A stretch of DNA of 64,000 nucleotides from Anniella stebbinsi (taxonomy: Eukaryota; Chordata; Lepidosauria; Squamata; Anniellidae), in the NCBI GenBank assembly GCA_029215795.1, contig JARDYH010000001.1:231535654-231599653 (forward strand), written 5' to 3'. This document shows positions 11,690 to 21,715 of the stretch, one piece after another. Both the position numbers and the translations under genes were made by a program. The notes under the pieces are model-generated. The model ran no database searches. It was not told where the DNA came from and saw only the letters and a list, made by a program, of their open reading frames with translations. Position 1 is the first letter of the stretch. Each line of letters starts with the position of its first letter.

Positions 11690-12218
11690 AAAGAAGCTCC
11701 ACTGACTTGCCCTGATTTCAAGTCCTAAACGGCTTGGGGCCAGGTTATCTAAAGGAATGCCTCCTCCCATATGTACCTGCCCAGACCCTAAGATCGTCTA
11801 CAGGGGTCCTTCTCCGTGAGCCCCTGCCAAAGGAAGTGAGGCAGGTGGCCACTAGGAGGAGGGCTTTCTCTGCTGTGGTACCCCGGCTGTGGAATGAGCT
11901 CCCCAGAGAGGTTCGCCTGGCGCCTACTTTGCACTCCTTTCATCACCAGGTGAAGACCTTTTTATTCTCCCAGCATTTCAACAGCTAAATTAACTCAGTT
12001 TTAACCCTTGCTGTTCTAAATTTGTATTTTAATCTGTATTAATTTCTGCTGCTTGGTTTTATCCTGGTTGTGTTTTTATATTGTATGTTATTTTGTGTTT
12101 TTAGATTGTGGCTTGTTTTATATTTCTTAAAATGATTTCATGGTTTTAATTTTTGTGAACCGCCCAGAGAGCTTCAGCTATAGAGCGGTATAAAAATGCA
12201 ATAAATAAATAAATAAAT
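11690..12218 (+). mobile_element. L2-like LINE 3' end
   Basis: Translation gives GPGYLKECLLPYVPAQTLRS, then RQVATRRRAFSAVVPRLWNE and APTLHSFHHQVKTFLFSQ. This is followed by the 3' UTR block AACCGCCCAGAGAGCTTCAG and an (AATA)n tail. A 5'-truncated copy; it is distinct in sequence from the 15.4-kb copy and so an independent insertion. Confidence 0.9.
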
Positions 12219-12581
12219 CCGGAAAGGAGTATTTCAGCTAATTTACTGGGTTGTTTGATGAAATGCTTGTTCCTGTTGTGCTAGTGGCAGGTCTTGCTAG
12301 CACAACAGAACTAGTGCAGGCTCAGCAGCAGCATAGGATACTGCTTCTTTAATAAATTTGTATGGCTTTCACGAATAAATTATATATTGTATTTTACATG
12401 TGTATATGTATGTGTATACACACACACATATACACGTGTATATATGTGTATAAGAACAGTTGATGAGATTTCAAGGACCATTTTGTTGCCAAATAAACCT
12501 ACAAGGGTTATGATAGTTTAGTCTGGTCCTTCAAATTCAGTCATCTGTCTTATTATGTAATTACACTAATAATTCATAAAC
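12219..12581. other. Intron with TA/CA low-complexity
   Basis: TA/CA-rich microsatellite-like stretch at about 12390-12455; otherwise nothing recognised. Confidence 0.5.
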
Positions 12582-12584
12582 ACT

Positions 12585-12659
12585 GACTGGGTTTGCACGA
12601 CATGACAACCCATCGTGCTGACAAGCCAAGGTGGGTTGCCATGTCATGTGAACCCAGAC
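12585..12659. mobile_element. Mini hairpin of the GTTTGCACGACA-type MITE family
   Basis: The left arm GACTGGGTTTGCACGACATG and the right arm (reverse complement begins GTCTGGGTTCACATGACATG) form a hairpin of about 75 bases. Left flank is ACT. It may instead be the left terminus of a larger element ending at 13965, whose inverted end also has flank ACT. Confidence 0.6.
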
Positions 12660-12774
12660 AGATTTCTGCAGAGTCGCTTGTGTGGGGGCAACAAGCCACC
12701 CCAACAAGCCACGGCTTGTTTTGGGGGTTCTTTAACCCACAATGGGTTGGCATGTAACCAACATCGTCAGCTAA

Positions 12775-13225
12775 GGATAGTGTGTCTCCTCTGAATGAAT
12801 GCTTGGAGGCGGTAATGGGCTGGATGAGGAAAAACAAACTGAAGCTGAATCCAGACAAGACGGAGGTGCTTGCTGTCAAAGGCCGCAACCTGGGTTTGGA
12901 GGTGTGTCAACCGGTTCTGGATGGGGTTACACTCCCCCTGAAAGACTGTGTTCGCAGTTTGGGGGTGCTCCTGGATCCGTCGCTCCAAATGACAGCCCAG
13001 ATAGATGCGACGGCCAGGAGTGCCTACTATCAGCTTCGGCTGATATGCCAGCTGCGCCCCTTCCTAGAGTTGGAAGACCTAAAGATGGTAGTGCACGCGC
13101 TGGTAACTTCGAGGCTCGACTTCTGCAATGCGCTGTACATAGGGCTACCTTTGTGCCTAGTCCGGAAACTTCAACTAGTTCAAAATATGGCAGCTCAACC
13201 AAAGTGGCAGAAACCCCTGCTGCCC
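12775..13225 (+). mobile_element. L2-like LINE internal RT fragment
   Basis: The longest intact frame reads MGWMRKNKLKLNPDKTEVLA, then QPVLDGVTLPLKDCVRSLGV and TSRLDFCNALYIGLPLCLVR. This is the post-catalytic thumb/connection part of the LINE reverse transcriptase. Both ends are truncated, and it is flanked by hairpin elements, indicating nested insertion or rearrangement. Confidence 0.88.
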
Positions 13226-13274
13226 TTGCTGAGTGATCTTGCCCATGAGCAAGTGACCAAGAGGCACTTTGAAG

Positions 13275-13372
13275 GGGCTGACACCCAAAAGGGGATTCCA
13301 TACAGATCGCTATGAAAAAGAGTCTCTATTTTTCACAGTGATCTGTATGGAATCCCCTTTTGGGTCCCCTTG
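13275..13372. repeat. Near-perfect palindrome, about 45-base arms
   Basis: The arm CCCAAAAGGGGATTCCATAC continuing AGATCGCTATG is repeated in reverse complement with two or three mismatches. The loop is only about five bases (AGTCT). It could be a MITE or an inversion duplicate; the transcript would fold to a long hairpin. Confidence 0.85.
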
Positions 13373-13965
13373 ACACTAATCATGGCAACCTTTGACAGCT
13401 GTGGCTTGTACTTCTCTATGAAAATAACATGCTGGGTATCCCCAAGGATCTGTTAAATCCCTGTGGATCACCTTGCTAAGGGGGTGATCTGCACCTTTCC
13501 TCCCCACCTGTCAACAGTCAAAGGCTGCAAAATCAGCCTCTTCTTGTCAGTTACCTTGTATATTTGACAGCTGAAACACACAAGGTATCAGACAAGGCAA
13601 GCCTATTGATTTTGGAGCGGCGGAGTTGCACACTTTTGCTACTTCCAAAATCCAACAACAAAAAATATATTTTTAAAAAGTACGGGGACGTTTGTGCACA
13701 TTACCCAGGTCGGGGGGAAATTCAAATTTGCACAAATGTCCAGAGGGCAAAATAATAATAATAATAAAAAAAGGCTGGCAAGCATCCTGTGGAGAGAAGG
13801 ACAAAATGAGTTCAGCTGCCATGTTCCCTGGGATATCTGCCGGAGGGCCAACAGGGAAAGAGGGGGGAATGAATCCATAGTTAGTCTGATAATCTGTTGG
13901 GCTCATCATGGGTTGTTTGGATGGCTTATTTCACAGGGTGGGCTGTCATGTCGTGCGAACTCAGC
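13373..13965. other. Unclassified segment ending in a GTTCGCACGACA inverted terminus
   Basis: Unclassified sequence. Its right end at 13935-13965 is the inverted terminus GTCATGTCGTGCGAACTCAG of the MITE family found at 12585. Short ORFs on both strands here have no recognisable homology. Confidence 0.45.
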
Positions 13966-14039
13966 CACTGGCACACTGTTTAGGATATTCTGGGGTGTCG
14001 GTTATTGGCTATAAACCCTTGTGTTGACTATGCGTTTCT

Positions 14040-15913
14040 TACATGGATACAAAAACAAGTAGGATTGTAGGACACTTTAGATATACATCTAGTGACGTGT
14101 CCAGAGAACAGGCTTGTCTTGTTTTCTTGGATGAGTTTCAGTTGATACAGCTTGAGGACATTGACAAGATGCTTGGACAGGTTTGTGCAACCACCTCTGT
14201 ATCGGATCCTTGCCCCTCTTGGCTAATAAAAGCTAGCAGGGATGGAACAGCTGGCTGGGCCAGGGAAGTGATTAATGCCTCTCTACGAGAGGGAGTGGTC
14301 CCAGGCCATTTGAAGGAGGCGGTAGTGAGACCACTCCTGAAGAAATCTTCCCTAGACCCCGAAAATCTCAATAACTATAGACCGGTGGCAAATGTTCCAT
14401 TTCTGGGCAAGGTCCTTGAGCGAGTGGTTGCGAGCCAGCTCCAGACACTCTTGGATGAGACTGATTATCTGGATCCATTTCAGTTAGGCTTCAGGCCTGG
14501 TTTTGGCAAGGAAACAGCCTTGGTCTCCCTGTATGATAACCTATGTTGGGAGAAAGACAGGGGGAGTGTGACTCTGTTGATTCTTCTTGATCTTTCAGCA
14601 GCTTTCGATACCATCGACCATGGTATCCTTCTGGGATGACTGGCTGAGTTGGGAGTGGGAGGCACTGCATTGCAGTGGTTCCGCTCCTACTTGGCAGGGT
14701 GGCTCCAGAAGGTGTTGCTTGGGGGACATTGCTTGGCCCTGTGGATTCTCCAGTATGGGGTCCCACAGGGGTCAGTCTTGTCCCTCATTCTGTTCAACAT
14801 CTACATGACTGTTGGGTGCGGTCATCCAGAGTTTTGGAGTGCGTTGTCATCAGTACGCTGATGACACACACAACTCTATTTCTCATTTTCATCTTCAGCA
14901 GGTGAGGCTGTGGATGTGCTGAACCGGTGCCTGGCTGTGACAATGGCCTGGATGAGGGCTAATAAACTGAAACTCAATCCAGACAAGACTGAGATGCTGT
15001 TAGTGGGTGGTTCTGCTGACCGGATGGAGGGTGTTCAACCTGTCCTGGATGGGGTTGCACTCTCCCTGAAGGAGCGGGTTTGTAGTTTGGGAGCTTTCCT
15101 AGAACAATCTCTGTCACTTGAGGCTCAGGTGGCCTCAGTGGCACGGAATGCCTTCTACCAACTTTGGTTGGTTGCCCAACTATGCCCCTATCTGGACAGG
15201 GATAACCTGGCTTCGGTTGTCTATGCTGTGGTAATCTCTAAATTGGATTACTGCAATGCACTCTACGTGGGGCTGCCTTTGAAGACGGTTCAGAAGCTGC
15301 AGCTTGTGCAAACTGCAGCGGCCAGATTGATAACTGGAACCAGTAGGTTTGAACATATCAGACCTACTCTGGCCTGTTTGCATTGGCTGCCTGTATGTTT
15401 CTGAGCCCGATTCAAGGTGCTGGTTCTAACCTATAAAGTCTTATACGGCTTGGGACCACAATACCTGATGGAATGCCTCTCCCAACACGAACCTACCCGT
15501 ACACTACGATCTACATCAAAGGTCCTCCTCTGGTTGCCTACTCCGAGGGAAGCACGGAGGGTGGTAACAAGGATGAGGGCCTTTTCAGTGGTGGCCCCCC
15601 AATTATGGAATGATCTCCCCAACGAGGCTCGCCTGGCACCAACACTGTTATCTTTTCGGCGCCAAGTCAAGACTTTCCTCTTCTCCCAGGCATTTAACAG
15701 CGTATGATGAGGGTTTTGTGTTGTTGTTGTGCTTTGACCCAGAAGTGTTGTTTTTAAAGGATATTGTAATTATAACTTTTATGCTTTTTATGGTTTTAAA
15801 TTTTGTATATCGGTGTTTTTAATCTTTAATGATTTTAATTTTTGTAAACCGCCCAGAGAGCTTCGGCTATGGGGCGGTATATAAATGGAATAAAATAAAT
15901 AAATAAATAAATG
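14040..15913 (+). mobile_element. L2-like LINE, 5'-truncated, RT domain pseudogene
   Basis: The longest LINE of this family in the window. The 14043-14639 frame carries reverse transcriptase motifs NNYRPVANVPFLGKVLERVV, DPFQLGFRPGFGKETAL and LLDLSAAFDTIDHGIL. A frameshift follows, then GVPQGSVLSLILFNIYM (14649-14861 frame). The catalytic YADD region at about 14850 is in a third frame (YADDTQL-like after a shift). The C-terminal parts are 14910-15404 (KLKLNPDKTEMLLVGG, VISKLDYCNALYVGLPLKTV) and 15417-15707 (YKVLYGLGPQYLMECL). The 3' UTR AACCGCCCAGAGAGCTTCGG and a poly-AATAAA-type tail end it. No endonuclease domain is present. Frameshifts make it non-functional. Family placement (L2-like, CR1 superfamily) is from motif wording, not an alignment. 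Confidence 0.92.
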
Positions 15914-15984
15914 TTGTTTGTTTTCCACCAATCTGACAGATTTAACGAATAAATTATCTGTTAATCTAGTGAATGGGAAAACGG

Positions 15985-16315
15985 TTACATTTTAGGAGAT
16001 TCCCTAACTGCAACTTCCCGTATGTGGGTTATGTGATTACATGCCCTTATTCCCAACAGTACGTGGGACAGACAACCAGAACTTCAAATATTCAGGTACT
16101 AGTCACAAGAGTATAACTGGAATGCAATTTTTAAAAAGATCCATGAATAGCCCATTTTTTAGAATTTAAAAATGTACCAATTGACAAGACATTTTTTTTT
16201 GCCAAGGAGCAAGTGAAGATTATTCCTCAAAAAGGTCAGGAACCAGTTGTATTACTTACTAGACAGAAAGCTTTTTGGATCCCTACTTTACATTCTTTCT
16301 CTAATAGGATGATGC
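15985..16315 (+). mobile_element. Penelope-like element C-terminal remnant (GIY-YIG domain)
   Basis: Broken-frame translation gives CNFPYVGYVITCPYSQQYVG followed by QTTR. This has the layout of the GIY-YIG endonuclease start in Penelope-like elements (TCP..QYVGQT). About 160 bases later comes KIIPQKGQEPVVLLTRQKAF and WIPTL, matching the usual RE.FWI.TL C-terminal ending. The middle is decayed. No reverse transcriptase part lies upstream; the element abuts the LINE tail. Confidence 0.75.
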
Positions 16316-17675
16316 CAGTATTGTAATATGGCTTTTAAATATGTTCATACAAAAATTTGTGTTTTTTAATCTGTTTTTTAAAAAATATTTTCTAGTAGTT
16401 TTTGTATACTTTTAAAATAGCTCTAGGTTGAGAGGAGCTAGTGTGCCACGCAGGATTGCAGAAGGATTGCATTCTAGACTTTTGGGTCAGTTACTGCTCC
16501 CCTTGGAAAGTAGAGTTGGTTGCTTATGGGACTACATTCCCTTTCTTTCCCCTACTATAATTTGTGATGGGATTTGTGTATTAAAATAGTTGTTTTCATG
16601 TAGCATATATTAAGCAGTCCCCAGCCTCTTAAAATTTAATGGAGGAATTTGACAGCACTTTCTTAGGACTCCTTTTTCATGTCTCCAGTTCTGGTTGCAG
16701 TGAATTGTAAATAATTCATTTATGTAAATTATTATTATTTGTTTGATAAGGTAATGTTCTAATTTGAGCCTTTGGGTCAGTTTAAAGAAGTGATGGAGAG
16801 TGGAAAGTATCCCATTATATATTATGGAACTGGTCCCAGCAGCATGTTTAAGGAAGATGGATTCAGCTGCCTTCTAAAAAACATGACTGGTGAAGCAACA
16901 ATGTTTGCAAGAAACATTTTAATGCATATATAGTTTTGTCCGTTTTTCCAAATGAGATTACCCAGTTTCTCGTGAAGTAATTGATTATGATTGTTATTCC
17001 TTTCAAATGTATTACTGTTTATTGATTTTATATTTATGTATTGTTTTAATGTACACAATGGCACAAATTGATCGTATTTCAGATCATTAAACTGAGATAC
17101 ACATTAGTTTTTTTTCTTGCACATGCAGCCTATTTGCTCCACTTTTTGTGAAAGCCACAATTAAATCAGTAAGCCTTTAATTAACTATTGTTTTCTGTTT
17201 CATCCAAACCAGAAAATCATGTTTACCAGCTCCAGAACAAGCCAGGATATTAAAGTAATTTAAAACTGCAGTTTAAACTTCCTGGTTTGATTGCTGCATG
17301 GTGTGAAGGGAGGAGTGAAGGACCTTCATGTATGGGAAAGAAGCCAAGAAATGATAATCCAAACATGCCCAATGTGTGCTTGTTGAATTATTTCAATTGT
17401 ATCCATGTGTTTTGAATGGTTTTGCCTATTATAAACAGTTTAGAGATTGCATTCTCATTTTTATACAATTGTGTTTTTGTTTTGTTTTGGAGTACTAGAT
17501 GCCAGCTGTCCCATAAATTCTACCTTACTGAAATGCTAAGAAGAACTTTATGCCACAATCACTTATCTGCTGTGTAAACTGGATTTCAGTCTTTCTCCTT
17601 TAATATTACGATACAAAAGGAAGTCACAATAGTAACAAACCCGGCAAATGCAAAAGAAAGTAATGAGAGAGATTG
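16316..17675. other. MBD5 intron, nothing recognised
   Basis: AT-rich unclassified DNA; the left part may be the decayed 3' UTR of the Penelope remnant. Confidence 0.45.
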
Positions 17676-17735
17676 AAAGGTGATTCGATGGCCTTATAGG
17701 CCCCTTCCAACTCTACTATTCTATGATTTCTTGTT
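17676..17735 (+). mobile_element. CR1 LINE 3' terminus
   Basis: The segment contains GATGGCCTTATAGGCCCCTT, then CCAACTCTACTATTCTATGA. This is the characteristic CR1 3' end, also seen at the end of the 34.4-kb copy. Only about 60 bases remain. Confidence 0.85.
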
Positions 17736-17759
17736 TAGTTGTAACAAATATCCAGAAAT

Positions 17760-17785
17760 AATCATCATCATCATCATCATCATCA
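17760..17785 (+). repeat. (ATC)n microsatellite
   Basis: About eight ATC units. Confidence 0.95.
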
Positions 17786-18003
17786 AGGATTAAAATGGTT
17801 CTAAGAGTTGCATTTAATACTACCACCACTGCATGTCCTTTCATTGCTAGTTTCAGAAGCTCCTCAATCCAGGTTTTGATAGGTGATGGGATTGATGACT
17901 TCCAGGATTAGAGGATGATACCCTTAGCTAACAAGGCAGGTAACAGAAAATTTCCTATGCAGCAATTCCAAGTATTCCAACATGTGGGTCAGATAAAACT
18001 TAC

Positions 18004-18116
18004 CTAATATACAGAACTCCATTTTGATCCACCCTCCGTTGCCAACCAACTGGGACTTGTACTGCTGGCAGTCCTCCATCCTTGTCCCCACCATCACACT
18101 CTTTGCTTCCATTCAT
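18004..18116 (-). CDS. MBD5: MBD5 first coding exon with start codon
   Basis: ATG is at 18116-18114. The exon encodes [15 protein letters not shown] followed by [20 protein letters not shown] and YI, then AG of a split Ser codon. This is the MBD5 N terminus and first half of the MBD, including the conserved PVGWQR motif. The donor TTAG/GTAAGT is at 18004/18003. The exon gives 37 codons plus 2 bases, and with the 103-base second exon this restores frame exactly. A second ATG at 18112 is in another frame and opens only a spurious ORF. The following intron is about 10.9 kb and full of LINE and MITE insertions. Confidence 0.95.
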
Positions 18117-18145
18117 TTTTTCTGATTCTGCTTATGACTCCTCAA
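18117..18145 (-). other. MBD5: Probable 5' UTR part of the MBD5 start exon
   Basis: Upstream of the MBD5 ATG on the minus strand, two AG dinucleotides could be the acceptor. One is after CTTTGAG near 18141; the other is after TCATAAG near 18130. Both have weak pyrimidine tracts, so the true 5' exon boundary cannot be fixed by eye. Confidence 0.35.
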
Positions 18146-18884
18146 AGATATCAACAATAAGATGATATCCTTATTTTATATGTCATCATGGCCTTCAGAA
18201 GGCGGCCATACAGTACAGCAATTCCCAGTGTGTACAAAGTGCATTGGGAAGCTCTGGCTCAGCCCATAAATTCTGCCATTTTCATTGCTGACAAGTCAGT
18301 TGCCCATTCTGATCAGTATTAAGTATGAAATGTTTTATTCCTTATGTAGTCATAAGGATAGGCTAAATGAGTAAGAACAAATGTTTCCAACTTGGGAAAA
18401 TCATAATCCATCAATGCTTTGTTACTGGCCAGGAAGAGAGAAGAATGTTTATTTCTAGTTCAATAGCATGACTCCAAGCTTGATGACCACCTAAGTTAAT
18501 TTGTATTTTGAGAAAATAAGTCCCATTTTTACAGATGTGTCACAGCCAAAACCTTCAGGGAGTAAATCCTTTTTATAAGCCACGGTCTTTTTGTTTTCTC
18601 GTCCTCTTCCATTCATCGTCCAAGGTACCACTGGACAGTTCTTGTGATTCTCTCATGATGATACTGTTTCAGTATGAAAACCTGAGGGGGAAAAAACAGA
18701 AGCAGATAAGTAATATTACCATAAACATGAAAGTTATGTGTGTGACTTTTTCTATTTTCTCTGACTGGTGCATTGAAGGAACTAACAGTTTAACTCTTAA
18801 ATGATTAAAAAGTAGTACTAGTATTGGTTCATTATAACAAAATTCACTGGATCAGTAAGTTAGCTTATTAGAACCAATGGTAAG
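18146..18884. other. Sequence upstream of the MBD5 start exon
   Basis: Expected to be a 5'-UTR intron of MBD5. No promoter, CpG cluster or noncoding exon could be supported, and no repeat was recognised. Confidence 0.4.
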
Positions 18885-19050
18885 ATCTGTACAACGGTGG
18901 AACTGACTACCTACGGAGGTTGTGGGTTCCCCATCTCTGGAGATTTTTAAGAAGAGGCTGGACAGCCATCTCTCATGGCTGGTTTAATTGGTTTTCCTGC
19001 AAATTGCATGGGGTTGGACTATATGATCCTTGTGGTCCTTTCCAACTAGA
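18885..19050 (+). mobile_element. CR1 LINE 3' end fragment
   Basis: The sequence reads TGGAACTGACTACCTACGGA, GTTGTGGGTTCCCCATCTCT, and ends GGGGTTGGACTATATGATCC and TTTCCAACTA. It is a classic CR1 C-terminal and 3' UTR stretch, 5'-truncated. Confidence 0.85.
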
Positions 19051-20382
19051 GATGTAAAATTTTTGGAAATTTTGAAGCCATGGGAAAAAACTGGTTTCCC
19101 CCAGTATTTTCGGGGAGGAAAATGAAAATTTTCAGAAAAATTGAAAATAAATGCAATATTAGCACTTTTTACAGGTTGAAAGTCACTTTGTTACTTTAGG
19201 ATCATAAAATGTAATTATGTACAAGTTGGTTTGGCATAAAATGATTACATTTGGTATATTAAAAGTACAGTGTATTCAAACAATTATTACAAATTGAATT
19301 TATTTTTAAATTTTTACTTTTTTTTGCTAACAAATGGAGCTACAATCTCCTGAACTGTAAGGAAACCTGAACTGCAAGGAACCTCTTTGGTTTATGAGGA
19401 GCAGGCAAAAAACAATTAAAAACAAATAAACAGAAGAAACCATAAACATTAGTAACAAAGACAATTATTTATGTCTCCTATAATCCTCCACAGTGTCAAG
19501 CAGACATAAAGCATCCATTCCCATAAAAAGAACTGAGAAAAAAGGGGGACCATGATTCAATGAATATGCATGCAATTTAATCTATAGCTATCTCTATCAG
19601 TTTCAGTCTCTGTTTCAGTGGCAGTGCCCCCTAGAGGCAGAAATGCATCTTGCTCTTGTATTTGAGAGCTGTAGTCTCAGTTCTGTGCACTATGAAGGAG
19701 CACTGATGAAAGCTTCCCTTTCCTATCGTATCCTAGTGCCATGCCACAAAGCATGTGGTGGGAGAAAAAAGCATCACAATGCCACCTTCACAACCTTGTT
19801 GTAATTCTATCACACTTTGTTGTAATTTAGTCATGATAGCCTTTTGCTCCTGCTGATTGAAGGGATAGCCACTGGTTTGCAGTTCAAAGGAAATGGGGTG
19901 GAGGGGGAAGAAATCTTCTGTTAATAAGCAATTCCCTACAGGAACAAAATTTCCTAGCCAGTCCCAGTTTTACAGGAGCTGGTCAGCCGGAAGTGAGTAG
20001 AGATGAGGAAGGCAAAAGTGCAAAACTTGGGGAAAGAAGACAGGAACTTCAACAAGGAGCAATGGAAAGCATCAAATTCAGAACCCTATGTGAATCTCGC
20101 CAAACTAAATAGTATATACTGCCAATGTGGACAGTTTCACAGCCGTAAAGTAAAAACAAATATAGCTTTTGTAAAAAGAACTCTCGTTGAGAGAGAATTT
20201 AAGCTGTTGAAGTTGAATCTAAAAGTTGCAGCAACTCCTCAAAGTCTTTCCCTCAAAGTCTTTCCTACCTCCCTGTGAATATCAGAGCAACTGCAAAGAG
20301 CAAGGAAGCATATACTCGAGTCAAATGTTTCTGCCTGAAAATCATTGGCCTGCTCCACATATTAATTTCATTACTATTACTG

Positions 20383-20414
<32 letters not shown>

Positions 20415-21715
20415 TGGTTGGAACACAGTAAAACCTCAAAGGAAACAAAATTAGTAGTTAGCAGAACTGCAATTCTGATCCCAGAATTAAATGCATGGCT
20501 TCCATGGCAACTGGAAGGATACATTTTTATTCATACTTTTAAAAAGCATTAAACACATACAAATGGGTGCTAAATTTACTGCCCCCAAATAGCACTGTCT
20601 TAGTAGGGCTCATTAGGGTTGATTCAAAATCAAAGGATTCTGTGTTGCTTTCCCACCCTGGTAGTGGGGTTTGGGTCTCCTTCCTGTTTCACCTCTGGCT
20701 TTATGGCCTAACTTAGATAGTGTCCACCTCTGTATTCTGCCTCCAAGTATCCCACTTCTAGAAATAGAAGTACTTCCGTTCAGCTTCTGCCTCCTCTGCC
20801 CTTTTCAGCTCTCTTGCACATGTCTCCCACCCATGACTTCCCTTATCTCCTTTCTTTCAACTTGTGGACACCTTTTTGTGGTGCAGATCATTTAATGTAG
20901 CCATGTCCTGCTGATTTCCCTAATTGGCCTCTATCCTAGCTGTCCCTTATTACAGTTCCTGTCTCTCCTTTGTTTAGTCCCTTATCAGGCTGAGCCCCAC
21001 TGAGCACTCTGAGTCCATGTGGGATATTTTATTATAAAAGCAGACAACTCAAGTGAAAAGACCAATACTAGATGCTCTAGATTTGTGTGGGAGTCTCCTG
21101 AGAAATGACTCACTATCAATCCCTCCAGCACAAGTTCAATAAGTGTATTCTATTCTCAGTCCCAACCTGTGAATTCACTTGGAACTGGTGCTGTTCCAAG
21201 AAATATTGTGCGTATGTGTGCTTGGCAGGCACCACACACAGTTTTCAGGTTGTACCAAGTTTTACTAAAGGGCATCCACAATGGCAGCCATTCCATTTTC
21301 AATCTCAATCCTTGAAGAAGCATGCAACTCTCTTAACATGTGGTGACGAACGTCACCTAGAATCTGCTCAGAGCATTGTTTTTTACAAAAAGATTTGGCT
21401 GTCTGAGCTGGGCAGAAAACTGAGAGACACATACACAACACAGACATGCACAGTATCATAATCTAGTTACTTTCTTGTGAAGCAGCAGGCAAGTAACAAC
21501 AAATACACATGCATAGGAATGCATGTTACGAGGTCAGTAACTTCCTAACATGCTTTGATGGACATCTGTCAATATATAGAAAACTATCACTTGAATAAAC
21601 TGGTGTCTAAAGTTCAGAATAGATCTCTCCAAAGCACTATAGCTGAAAACACACATTACCACTATTCAGGTTCACAGGCACATGTGTAGGGTTAATGTGG
21701 GAAGAGGGACATGAA
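19051..21715. other. Intergenic/5' intron, mostly unclassified
   Basis: A segment at 19053-19160 starting AGAGATGTAAAATTTTTGG resembles the left end of the hairpin element at 43697. An (ATT)n microsatellite is at 20384-20414. Short ORFs in this interval show no recognisable domain. Confidence 0.45.
20384..20414 (+). repeat. (ATT)n microsatellite
   Basis: About ten ATT units. Confidence 0.95.

Noticed and set aside
12782..13315. 177-codon ORF as a host gene
   Set aside because: It is the RT-end fragment of an L2-like LINE running on into a palindrome.
17924..18112. 62-codon minus-strand ORF overlapping the MBD5 start exon
   Set aside because: It is in a different frame from the conserved [10 protein letters not shown] reading and runs through the donor into the intron.
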